From assembly GCA_022702705.1 (NCBI GenBank), contig CM040423.1:39887392-39951391 (forward strand): a stretch of 64,000 bases of DNA. The letters run 5' to 3'. This stretch comes from Papilionanthe hookeriana x Papilionanthe teres (lineage: Eukaryota; Streptophyta; Magnoliopsida; Asparagales; Orchidaceae). The translations under genes and the position numbers were made by a program. Each line of letters begins with the position of its first letter. Position 1 is the stretch's first letter. The notes under the pieces were generated by a model. It was not told where the DNA came from, searched no databases, and saw only the letters and a program-made list of their open reading frames with translations. This document shows, in pieces, positions 48,916 through 59,416 of the stretch.

Positions 48916-49582
48916 TGTTAAAGTATGGAGCCCGCCTAAGGCAGCAGCAAAAGAAGAAATTAAATTAATTAATTCCTTGATTAGAGAAGGAATTAATTAC
49001 ATGCCATATATGGAGCCCGCCTAAGGCAGCAGCAAAAGAAGGAATTAAATTAATTAATTCCTTGATTAGAGTAGGAATTAATTCCATGCCATATATGGAG
49101 CCCGCCTAAGGCAGCAGCAGAAGATGGAATTGAATTAATTAATTCCTTGATTAGAGAAGGAATTAATTCAATGCCAGTATATGGAACCGCACTCACTTCA
49201 TGCTTAAATAAGCTAATAAGCCTCTTATTCTGAAGCCGACAATTAGACATGACTCCATGGTTTTTGTTTTTGAGCTTTACTTGAAGGCAAAAATAAAAGC
49301 AAGCTCTTTTCTTCCTTCTCTTTCGGTTTTTTTGGTTGCTCTCGGGTAGAGAAGTAGAAAGAGTGAAGGTGAGAAGAGAGAAAGAGAGGAAAGGGAGAAA
49401 TATTATTCTTTCTTGTAAACGTCGAGACGACTTGACGGTGTAAATCCTCGAAAATAGTAAAATCTTCTACTGACTCCGTGGACGTAGGCAAAATTTGCCG
49501 AACCACGTAAATCTCGTGTCGTATTTTACGGTGCATTTTTCTCGTTTCGATTTCCGCTTTATTGTCGTCGTTTTTCATAACA
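48916..49582 (+). repeat. 5' LTR with three ~85 bp tandem repeats
   Basis: Units start at 48924, 49010 and 49095, each ATGGAGCCCGCCTAAGGCAG followed by a TTAATTAATTCCTTGATTAG segment. The R region has AGAGAGAAAGAGAGG; the LTR ends TTTTTCATAACA. Confidence 0.85.
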
Positions 49583-49759
49583 AGCTGGTATCGAGCCCGG
49601 TTCGGATCCGAAGAAGAACGATGATTTGGAGACGAAGTGAAAATTTCGGGGATCGAGAAATTCGACGACACATATTTTAGTTCTTGGCGGATGCGAGATA
49701 GAGGACTACTTACATGGGAAGAAACTTCATCTTCCATTGCGGGACGACGACCGGAGAAG

Positions 49760-52700
49760 ATGGACGAGGCCGATTGGAATCTGTTGGATCGACAGGTTAC
49801 GGGGGTTATTCGATTGACCTGTCGAGATCGATTGCACACAACGTTATCGAAGAGAGGACCCTTTGCGGATCTCATGGCGGCTTTGTCGGACATGTACGAA
49901 AAGCCGTCGACGAATAACGAGGTGCATCGATGAAAAAGTTATTCGATTTAAAGATGGCCGAAGGTACGTACGTTGTACTGACATCCGAATGACTTGATAC
50001 CATCACGAAATCGATTATCGTCCGTCGAAATTGAATTTGATGATGAGATACGGCGTCGATATTATTGGTTTCGTTGCCGAATAGGTCGGGAAGCTATGAG
50101 GATGGCGGTCGACAATTCGCGAGGTAAATCTAAGCTAAATTATGATGATATTCGTGATTTAATTTTGGGCGAGGAGGTGCGGGGAAAGATTCGGCGAGAC
50201 TTCGGGTTCGAGTTCGGCGTCGAATGTTGATTCCGAGAGGAGATCACATGACGGGAACTCGAACAGAGGAAGATCGAAATCAAAGCACGAAGCAAAAGCA
50301 AGTCGAAGCTCGGTCGACAAACAACCTGCTGGAATTGTGGCAAAGCCGATCACATAAAGAAGAAGCTGCAAAAATCCTAAGAAGATGGAGAACACCGGTG
50401 CTAATGCGGTAGCGAAGAAGTTCGGGATGCGTTGTTGCTTGCAGTTCACAGCTCCGTTGACGACTGGATATTGGATTCAGGGGCGTCTTTTCATACATCT
50501 TCCCACCTGGAGTTAATGCAAAACTATGTTGCAGGTGACTTTGGGAAGGTGTACCTCGTTGATGGAGCAGCTTTGAACGTAGTGGGGATGGGAGATGTTG
50601 AAATTGCACTCCCTAACAAAAGCAAATGGATCTTGCAAAAGGTCAGACATATTCTGAGGCTGAAGAAAAATTTAATTTACGTTGGGCGGCTAGATGAAGG
50701 AGGGCATACGGTAGTATTCTCGAATAACACACGGAAGGTAACTAAAGGAGCAACGGTAGCGGCTCGAGGTGAGAAGAGCGAGTACGTTGTATATGACTTC
50801 TTGGTTTAATTAACGGTGTTGATACTACGGTTGCGGAGAGCACGACGGACATGTGGCATTGCGAGTCAGGACACATGAGTACGAGACGCATGAAAGAGCT
50901 TCAGTCCAGAGGCAAGCTGCCAGAACTGAAGTCAGTTGATCTTGGCATGTGTGAAAGTTGCATCATGGGAAAGCAGAAGAAGGTCAGTTTCCTGAAAGGT
51001 GGCAGAGCGCTAAAGGCAGGAAAATTAGAACTTGTACACACCGATGTGTGGGGACCTTCCCCAGTGGCATCTCTTGGAGGCTCTCGCTACTACGTCACAT
51101 TTATTGATGATCATAGCAGAAAGGTATGGGTCTATTTCTTGAAGCATAAATCTGATGTATTTAATGTGTTCAGGACTTGGAAGGTCATGGTTGAGACAGA
51201 GACAGGCTTAAAATTAAAATGTACGAGATCCGATAATGGTGGTGAGTACATTGATGGTGGATTCGAGGAGTATTGTGCATCTCGGGGCATTAGAATGGAG
51301 AAGACCATTCCGGGGACACCACGGCAAAATGGTGTTGCGAGAGCGCATGAACGAGGACCATCGATGAGAGGGCTAGAAGCATGAGATTGCACGCCGGACT
51401 ACCACCGACCTTGCGGGCGGATGCGGTCGACACTTGCGGTCTATTTGATCGACGGGGGGCCATCCGTCCCATTAAGCTGTGAATTACACGAGGAAGTACG
51501 GAGCGGTAAAGAGGTCGAATTTTCTCACCTTAAGACTTTTGGTTGTCTTTCATATGTTCTTATTAATCCGGATGCTCGAAGTAAGCTTGAGGCTAAGTCG
51601 AAGAAGTGTTACTTCATTGGCTACGGAGATGATGCATTTGGGTATCGTTTACAGGATGATCGGGATCGGAAGATCATAAGGAGCAGAACGCGATCTTTAA
51701 TGAGAAAATGATGTACAAGGACAAGTCTAGTACGGTTTACGAAACGACCTTTGCGAAATGCGAAGTTGGTAAAGTTTGATGATTTACCAGAGGTCACAAT
51801 ACATGATCAAAATATGAATGACGACGAGAGTGGGTCCGGGGCACCCATTCCCATTATTCCGCAATCAGGTTCAGAGTCATTCACTACTCCAACTACTGTT
51901 CGCAGGTCAGAAAGGGCTAGACGCTCTCCACAGAGGTATTCTCCTACTTTAAACTACATTCTGCTGACAGATGGTGGAGAACCTCAGAGTTATGAAGAAA
52001 CCTTGCAAGATGAAAATTCGAGCTAGTGGGAGCTAACCATGAAGGAGGAGATGGATTCTCTGCTAGAAAATCGGACTTGGGAGCTAACGGATCTTCCACA
52101 GGGAAGAAGGCTTTACACAACAAGTGGGTGTATCGGGTAAAGGCGAACATGATGGCGATAAAAGGTACAAGGCAAGACTTGTTGTTAAAGGTTTTCGGCG
52201 AAGCATGGTATTGATTACTCCGAGATTTTCTCTCTGTGGTGAAGCTTACAACTATCGAATGGTACTATCCATGGTGGCTGCTGAAGATCTCTTCCTTGAG
52301 CAGTTAGATGTGAAGACAACCTTTCTTCATGGAGACCTTGAAGAAGACATCTACATGCACCAACTGAAGGGTTCGTGGTACAGGGAAAGGAAGACTCGGT
52401 TTGCAGATTGAAAAAGAGCTTGTATGGCCTGAAGCAAGCTCCTAGAACGGTGGTACGAAATTTGATAAATTCATGCTCGATGCGGGGTACGACGGATGTC
52501 GGGCGGATCATTCTTTGCTATGTCGAGGTATTTTGACAATTCATATATCATCCTATTGTTATATGTGGATGATATGCTTATTGCAGGAGCTAGCTTTGAT
52601 GAGATCAATAATCTGAAGAAACAGATGTCAAAACACTTTGCAATGAAGGATTTGGGAGCGGCAAAACAAATCCTTGGCATGGAAATTATCAGAGACAGAG

Positions 52701-53482
52701 TCAAAGGTACGTTAAGACTTTCACAAGGCTGAATATGTGAAAAAGGTGCTAACAGGTTTAATATGGACAAGACCAAACCGGTTGGCACACCTTTGGGCGG
52801 TCATTTCAGACTCAGCAAGAGCCAGTCACCCATGTCAGATGAGGAACGAGACTATATGAGTAAGGTTCCTTACGCTTCAGCTATTGGTTCACTTATGTAT
52901 GCTATGGTCTGCACCAGACCAGATATTGCTCATGCAGTGGGAGTTGTGAGCAGATACATGAGTAATCCAGGAAAGAAACATTGGGAAGCTGTGAAGTGGA
53001 TCTTTAGATACCTAAGAGGCTCTACGAAACACCTTGTGTTTCTCGGGGAAAGAGCACGGAGGTACGTGGCTATGTTGATGCTGATCTAGTTCGGAGACAT
53101 TGATACCGGAAGGAGCACTACGAGCTATATTTATACTTTCGGTGGCATCTGCGAGTATCATGGTGCTCCAATCTGCGGAAGACGGTTTCGTTGTCTCTTA
53201 CGAAGCGAGTACATAGCGATATCGGAGGACGCAAAGGAGATGATATGGCTACAGGGCTTCTTAGAAGAATTGGGTAAGGAGATTCAAAAGGGCACTCTCT
53301 ACAGTGATAGTCAGAGTGCTATATTTCTTCCCAGAAATCCAGCATTTCAGTCCAGGACCAAGCATATTCAGATCAAGTACCACTTCATACGGTTATTGTT
53401 GGATGATGGACAATTGCTACTTGAGAAAATTTGTGGAAGCAAAAATCCTGCCGACATGTTGACTAAGGGTGTTACTTCTTGA
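49760..53482 (+). pseudogene. copia gag-pol polyprotein, fragmented in patches
   Basis: Gag from about 49760 (MDEADWNLLDRQV), zinc knuckle CWNCGKADH near 50326 with the last Cys lost, protease DSGASFHTS near 50470, pre-integrase zinc finger WHCESGH..CESCIMGK (50851-50975), integrase core SDNGGEY (51226-51250), RT with YVDDM at 52559-52576 and RNase H YSDSQSAI near 53300 to the stop at about 53480. Long clean stretches (for example 50880-51320) alternate with patches dense in frameshifts (49590-50430, 51325-51480, 52020-52220, 53040-53240). The breaks cluster at CAG, CTG or CAA positions that read as CG here. Confidence 0.85.
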
Positions 53483-53612
53483 GAACGAAGTTGTGCTCGA
53501 CTTCGGTTGGTCTTCTAGCGTGAAGACAAGGACTTTGAGTTGCAGAGGTGGAGGATATCAGTTTGAGGAAGAAGACATCGTAGTCTGTGTATCGGTCTCC
53601 AAGTGGGAGATT

Positions 53613-54237
53613 TGTTAGAGTATGAAGCCCGCCTAAGGCAGCAGCAAAAGAAGGAATTAAATTAATTAATTCCTTGATTAGAGAGGAATTAATTCCATGC
53701 CATATATGGAGCCCGCCTAAGGCAGTAGCAAAAGAAGGAATTAAATTAATTAATTCCTTGATTAGAGTAGGAATTAATTCCATGCCATATATGGAGCCCG
53801 CCTGAGGCAGCAGCAGAAGATGGAATTGAATTAATTAATTCCTTGATTAGAGAAGGAATTAATTCCATGCCATATATGGAACCCGCCTCCCTTCCTTCTT
53901 AAATAAGCTAATAAGCCTCTTATTTACAAGCCAACAATTAGACCTGCTCCATGGTTTTTTGTTTTTGAGCTTTACTTGAAGGCAAAAATAAAAGCAAGCT
54001 CTTTTCTTCCTTCTCTTTCGGTTTTTTTGGCTGCTCTCGGGTAGAGAAGTAGAAAGAGTGAAGGTGAGAAGAGAGAAAGAGAGGGAAAGGGAGAAATATT
54101 ATTCTTTCTTGTAAACGTCGAGACGCTCGACGGTGTAAATCCTCAAAATAGTAAAATCCTCTGCAGCTCCGTGTCGTATTTTCTGGTGCATTTTTCTCGT
54201 TTCAATTTCCGCTTTATTGTCGTCGTTTTTCATAACA
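53613..54237 (+). repeat. 3' LTR, with a ~45 bp deletion near its end
   Basis: Same three tandem units (from about 53622). It lacks the stretch that in the 5' LTR joins CTCCGTGGACGTAGG to CACGTAAATCTCGTG, with the deletion at about 54173. Confidence 0.85.
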
Positions 54238-55455
54238 CGTTGTTCACCGATGGTCTTGCAGTGTTATTGTGTTGTTATTATTGTTTTGCAATAACACGAT
54301 AATAAGCGCATTTTCGTCAGTTTTTAAGTGGGCTCAATCAGATACACATGGTAAGATTTTATTGGAATCTGGAGGCAGAGCTGAGTCCGGACTCCATATC
54401 TAATATTTTTGCTATGAATACATGGACTCGGTGTCCATTACCCTCTCTCGTTCTCTTATATTTTCAACAATAATTAAATCATCAAAATATTGATGTGTCC
54501 TTCTAATTTTTAGGCAACGGAGATGAAATGTGGTGGAATGGTATTAGGTTGCACATTTGATCACCGCATAGCTGACGGCTACTCCTTCAACATGTTCCTC
54601 ACAAGCTGATCGGAAATAGCATCCGACAAACAAATTTCAACCATCCCAACCTTTCGCCGCTCACTTCTCAACCCACATCGACCCCCCCTCCACTTCGAAC
54701 CTTCAGTCGATCGCTTCTTCGCCCCCATTTATCAGCTCCCAACACCGACTAAATACTTAGATCGCACAAGACGCATTTACTACATCACCGCCGCCAACAT
54801 CGACCGCCTTCAAAAAATGGCGACAGATGACGGCCCGCAAAGGAAGAAGCTCGAGGCCTTTACAGCCTATTTGTGGATATTAGTAGGGCGAGCAGCAGGA
54901 GGACGAGCGAGTCAAATGGGGGTGGCAGTAGATGGTCGGAAACACCTAGGGTTAGCAATAGATGCTTATTTCGGGAACGTAGTGTCGTTCCCTTATGAGT
55001 CGATGGATGTGGGGAAGAAGGATCAAAAGGAAATTGCCGAAATTGTGAATGGATTGATTGCGGCGGCTGCGAGGGATGAGCATTTTAGGGGACTGGTGGA
55101 TTGGGTGGAGGTTAGGAAGCCGAACACGGCGATGCCTAGGCTTTATCTGGAGGAAGGGTGGTCGGTGCTGGTGTCGTCGGGGCTGGGGTTTATGGCAAGG
55201 GAGATAGAATTTGGGTGGGGGAAGGCTGTGTTTGCATCGTGCTATTTTTCTTGGAAGGGAAATGCAGGGTATGTTATGCCGATGATGGGCGGGAGAGGAG
55301 ATGGGGATTGGGTAATTTATGCATCTTTGTCCCCGGAGATGGTGAAAATTATAGAAGATGATTCTAATGCATTTTTTGAGCCGCTTACCGCTGATTATTT
55401 GGGGATTAAAAGACGCTCACTCGTGTTTGCTAAGATTTAATAATTTGTGCTAAAT

Positions 55456-55606
55456 TAATAAGATGTTTATAATGTTTTGGTATGCTCAACTTATGCATGG
55501 AAAAGATGTATCCTCTATTATGAAGTTAATATTAATGGCGTTCTTTATGTTATGTTAAAATTTGAGTATTATGTAAACACACGAGAATTATATGTATGTT
55601 AATGCT
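55456..55606. mobile_element. Same MITE after BAHD copy 3, decayed
   Basis: The core GATGTATCCTCTATTATGAA and the stretch up to GTAAACACACGAGAATTATA align with 39795-39925. The left arm is largely lost. Confidence 0.55.
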
Positions 55607-55673
55607 CCAATTAATAAAACTTGCATATTTCTTTAAGGTTTTGATCATAACAAATGTTCTGATTTTGTTTTTT

Positions 55674-56105
55674 ATATATATAGAAACTGACTCTTTAATT
55701 CTTTGGAAAATTTGTTCCTTAAATTATAATTGCCATTGGAGTATTGTGTTACAGATTAGAAAAATTAGAGCTCTGACTGCCGGATTGAATGTGATTTGGA
55801 CTCATACACGACGTGAAGGGAACTTGGTGGTTGATTGAATTGCGAAACTTGGATCTCGGTTGATTAAGCTATTGTCTCTAATTCTGTTCCTATGTTCTTA
55901 AATTCGGTTATTGCTTTAGATAGTTAGTGTTGTCTCGTGTTTGTTTTTGTTTATGTCGTGTGCGTTGTATGTTTTTATTTTTTTGGATAAAGGGCCCAAT
56001 CTTTTATTTTTTTTTTGGTTTATTGTAGGGTGTGTGTGTTGGAACATTTTTCCCAGTTTTGTATTTCTTTTTTTTTAGCAATAAAATTGAGCATTCGTGC
56101 TCTTT

Positions 56106-56107
<2 letters not shown>
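55674..56107 (+). mobile_element. LINE 3' end with RNase H fragment
   Basis: TDSLILWKICSLNYNCH, then IWTHTRREGNLVVD followed by TGA in place of Trp and IAKLGS, is the end of a plant L1 RNase H domain. A T-rich 3' UTR ends GCAATAAAATTGAGCATTCG and runs into a long (TA)n tract. No 5' part is present. Confidence 0.75.

Positions 56108-56182
<75 letters not shown>
56108..56182. repeat. (TA)n microsatellite at a LINE 3' end
   Basis: Directly follows the LINE 3' UTR, so it may have grown from the insertion tail. Confidence 0.95.
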
Positions 56183-56186
<4 letters not shown>

Positions 56187-56476
56187 CATGTGTACTTGCA
56201 TGAATAAGTCCCAGAGTTCATAGAACTGTAGAATTAGTCTTCAAGCCTCTTTTATTTCTTTATTGAGATAGTCCCTATGAAGTATTAGTATTGCTCAATT
56301 TCAAAATAGTTGAAAAATAAACATAAAAATAGAGTTTACTTGTTAGAGAGGTAATATATAATAATTTGAAGTTATGTATGTTGTTGAGAAAGTAGGACAA
56401 AGAAACTCAAGAATCAACAAAACAGAGCAATGAGCGGAGGTTTTTTTTTATTTCTTGAAAATAGTTTAGGGTTACA

Positions 56477-56479
<3 letters not shown>

Positions 56480-56547
<68 letters not shown>
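56480..56547. repeat. (TA)n microsatellite
   Basis: Pure TA run. Confidence 0.95.
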
Positions 56548-56551
<4 letters not shown>

Positions 56552-56576
56552 ATTGGCATTTGTAAAACTTGAGCTT

Positions 56577-56790
56577 AGGGTCTATTTGGGGCAACTCCAG
56601 CTTATCTAGCTTATCCAGATAAGCAGTTTATTTTAATAAGCTGCTGATCCGGATAAGTTGTTTGTCTGTTTGGTTTGAGCGTTTGCAGAACAACTGATTT
56701 ACAGTTATTTGTGGATAAATGACTGTTACGCCCATGAAATGAATAAGTTCATTAAAATTGTTTAGTTCTACGGTTTGAAAACGAACTTAT
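56577..56790. mobile_element. MITE of the GTTTGGGG type, right end missing
   Basis: Begins AGGGTCTATTTGGGGCAAC and carries the AGCTTATCTAGCTTATCC interior seen at 27012, but no matching CCCAAAC..CCCT end was found. The right boundary is approximate. Confidence 0.4.
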
Positions 56791-57139
56791 ATCATGTTGT
56801 TTGTAGAAAAATTACGATTTTTGCTTCTCTTTATTAATAATTTTTTATTAAGATATCAAAATCTTATTTCAAATTTTAAAAAAAATATTTTAAAATATAA
56901 AATTTTACTTTGAAATATACATCTTATTTTAAAAAATTATGTCTTATTTTTAAACATATTATAAATTTATTTATTTCCTTTCTTTATAGTCGTATGTTCA
57001 ACAAATTATTCACATATACACCACTCAACCATTTTCTAATTTAAAACCAGGTCAAATATATTAATGAAAATGTTTCAAAATATAACAGTACATTTACATA
57101 ACTAACAGTTATCCAAATCAAATACAAATATACTATGAA

Positions 57140-57225
57140 ACCTAAACAGTGAGTTTCATGAAACCTAAATACAAAAAAACAAAGAGACCACACCTAATAG
57201 TGAGTTTCATGAAACCTAAATAAAA
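57140..57225. repeat. Two copies of a 21 bp repeat
   Basis: TGAGTTTCATGAAACCTAAA occurs at about 57151 and 57200, around the end of the GRF frame. Confidence 0.5.
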
Positions 57226-57613
57226 AGAAGAAATAACACGTAAAAATTACAAGGAGAAAAATGACAACATTCATTTTATAATGTAAGAGCACGTGACGAC
57301 GATCGTTGTCCGGTTCTGACACCACAGAATTGTGAGATAACTTGTCTGTATGGGAAGCAGTCGAACTAGAAGCAATGTCTTGGACTTGTGATACCGTGGA
57401 TCCCCGAGCATTGGTGTTCGGCTTGGATAATGTAGTAACAGACGTATTGTTAACCCACCTGAAGAACTTACAGTCCTCTGATCCTTGTCCCCACCGAGGG
57501 CATCTGTAGAACTGTCACCCGTAGCTATGTTCCTTACGTGACGTGAGTATTAAGGACGACAATCCATAGCGGCATAGTACTTGCTCGGACTTTACTGTAG
57601 ACTTGTAGCTCAT
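57194..57613 (-). pseudogene. GRF-type zinc-finger protein with C-terminal membrane segment, one stop
   Basis: On the minus strand from ATG 57613 the frame has 140 codons to TAG 57196-57194, broken once by TGA at 57517-57515 (codon 33). The zinc finger reads C.YGL...LTSRKEHSYG, stop, QFYRCPRWG then EDCKFFRWV, matching the GRF plan CxCG..TS..NPGRRFYxCP..DCxFFxW. The stop falls at the first Arg of GRRF, as expected from CGA to TGA. The second residue of the first metal pair is Tyr rather than Cys. The end has a hydrophobic segment (VVIFLLVIFTCYFFFLF), as in short plant GRF-plus-membrane proteins. GRF fingers are thought to bind single-stranded nucleic acid. Intron structure unknown. Confidence 0.6.
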
Positions 57614-58065
57614 TTTTCTGCAAATATTTAAAACAAAATTGAACAGACCAGTTGGCAAATCATAATCATTTTGGCATCACTATGAAGATCACATAATAGC
57701 TCTATGATATGAAAAAACCACAACGAAGTTGACAAAACCATTCATGAAATCCAACCCACTCAAAAGGATCAGCTCTCCCCATATCCAAGCTGAACAATAG
57801 AGACATTACCAAAAAATTAAGCTTGACAAAAGACATATTTACAAGGAGCAGTCACCTAAACAAACATTATCAGGATATTATTGATTATAAAGCCCACGCC
57901 AGAAAAGTAAAAGGAGCTGTGGTCACCCAAATTCATTACACACAAGCAAAGCTACAAAATGAATGTGCAATAGCAGTTACATACCAACATCAGACGATCA
58001 AAATAAAAAAAGAAATAAATCATGGTTTTGATAATTTATACAATCATTTCAATGAACCAAAAAAT

Positions 58066-58200
58066 GGACACAACAAATTACGTGGTTCGGTTGAAGTGAA
58101 CTACATCAACGCAGAAAGAGCATTAAATTTTCTTATTACTGCAATACAAAATAATTTACATGAACCTCTAGAACCGGCTATTACATGAAGTTCTAACACC
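58066..58200. mobile_element. Possible copia LTR scrap
   Basis: AAATTACGTGGTTCGG..AACTACATCAACG resembles the ACGTGGTTCGG..CTACGTCCACG segment of the copia LTRs in this window. Boundaries unknown. Confidence 0.3.
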
Positions 58201-58589
58201 TTGCAGTTGCAAACCACAGCACATCAAATACCCTCAAGTTACAATTATTACAAATTCCATTTCTAATAAAGTAAAAACTGCACAATTGCAGTAATTACAA
58301 ATTTGGAATTTTGCTAGCAGTGGTTGCCCGTGGGCCATCCAAGCTGATATAAAGAAAAATTGCACTATTATCCAAGTTGCAATGGTTGCCCTTAGGCCAT
58401 CTAAGCTGCTTCAAAACACCATAGAAGATCCAACTCCCATATAACTTCAAAACATCACTTTGGTGCACTGTATGCACAATTACCCTTCAGCACCATAAAA
58501 GATTACAGGGTGCTAATAAACAAACAGAAGAACATGTTAATATCAAATTTATGAACAAAGAGCAAGCAGCATTATAGAATTCTGTATGA

Positions 58590-58700
58590 AATTAGCCAAT
58601 GTAAGTAAATTAGCCAATGCACTTACATTCAGGAAAAATGGAACCGGAAATATGTTATTTGAATGGAAGAAATTAGCCAATGCACTTGCATTCAGCAAAA
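58590..58700. repeat. Short tandem repeats of AAATTAGCCAATG
   Basis: AAATTAGCCAATGCACTTAC and AAATTAGCCAATGCACTTGC, with a shorter third copy. The surrounding 57.8-59.4 kb shows no convincing gene. Confidence 0.45.
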
Positions 58701-59416
58701 GAAATAGAGAAATGGAACAGGAAGGGGAGAACTTATAACATCATTTTGTTCCTTGAATTATTTTCCCGAGAACAGGGAAAATAGCTCCACAAGAATTACT
58801 CAAACCTTCCCTAAACAACATTTACATTTCTTATGAAATGACCAAAATTTACCCATTTTCTTTAGAAATATAGTTAAAAGAGCTACCAAATCCTAATTCA
58901 GTAACAAATATGAGCAGTAGGCATCTGACCATATATTTTTTTGCTCGATCAACCTTCTACCTTACAAAAGCCTTCCATTCAATTTGTCATGCCCAAAAAA
59001 TAACCATTCAATTTGTCATTCCATCTATAACGCCTAACAACATTCACATAACTGCCAAACATAAGTTTTCCATTTACAGTACAATGAAAGGATGTATCAA
59101 GATCACCCTCAAAGCCTGAAACAAACAATACAATGTAAATACAGCATGTCAAGAATATACAGATGGCTCAATCAGATGGAAACATTGCAGAGAAGCTCAA
59201 AATACCTTCTTGCTATAGTCATCCATGGCATGTATATGTTATTCAACTTTAGATATAAATTAATAGCATTACAGTAGTCTAATCTCCAAAACCAACATAA
59301 ATCAGTAAAGCATACCCTATAGCTTTTGTTAAGAAGTTATCCAGTCCAAAATCTAAAGAAAGGAAAATTAACATGGTGAAAGTCTGATTTTGCCTGAATA
59401 GCAGTCTAGACTAGGG

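Larger units (their letters stand above)
48916..54237 (+). mobile_element. copia retrotransposon in the intron of BAHD copy 3
   Basis: 5.32 kb with target duplication CGTTG (48911-48915 and 54238-54242). 5' LTR 48916-49582, 3' LTR 53613-54237. Polypurine tract CTCCAAGTGGGAGATT just before the 3' LTR. The primer-binding site reads TGGTATCGAGCC at 49586, one base short of the usual TGGTATCAGAGCC. Same family as the element at 29.7-35.1 kb. It sits in the sense orientation of the gene. Confidence 0.92.
48581..54405. mobile_element. Same foldback MITE in copy 3, split by the copia element
   Basis: Left part 48581-48915 and right part 54243-54405 align with the copy 2 intron element. Left and right inverted ends remain recognisable (AGAGTCCGG at the left, rc of the same near 54383-54396 at the right). 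The copia insertion divides its GGTGTTATT repeat core. Confidence 0.65.
47889..55440 (+). pseudogene. BAHD acyltransferase copy 3: nonsense codon and copia in intron
   Basis: Exon 1 is 47889-48311 (423 bp, starting MASSKDYT), the intron 48312-54513 (6.2 kb) and exon 2 54514-55440, for 449 codons in all. The splice sites match those of copies 1 and 2. HRIAD (158-162) and EFGWG are both present. Codon 173, Trp in copy 2, is TGA at 54607-54609. Translation from the normal start would end just after the HXXXD motif and lose the whole C-terminal domain. No other break is visible, and the rest of the frame still codes for a normal BAHD C-terminus with nine extra residues (to KI). A 5.3 kb copia element sits in the intron in the same orientation. 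A downstream ATG at 54817 could give only a 207-residue fragment without HXXXD. Most likely a recent pseudogene; a single-base assembly error at 54609 would reverse that. Confidence 0.85.
57800..59400. other. Stretch without a recognised gene
   Basis: Moderate base composition, a possible LTR scrap at 58066 and short repeats at 58590. It could be intronic sequence of an unseen gene, but no exon could be supported. Confidence 0.35.

Noticed and set aside
56004..56223. Frames encoding long Tyr-Ile repeats
   Set aside because: Translation of the (TA)n microsatellite; the same applies at 795-977 and 59755-60133.
58295..58477. Short minus-strand frame
   Set aside because: Formed by an imperfectly repeated GTTGCCCGTGGGCCATC motif; no other support.
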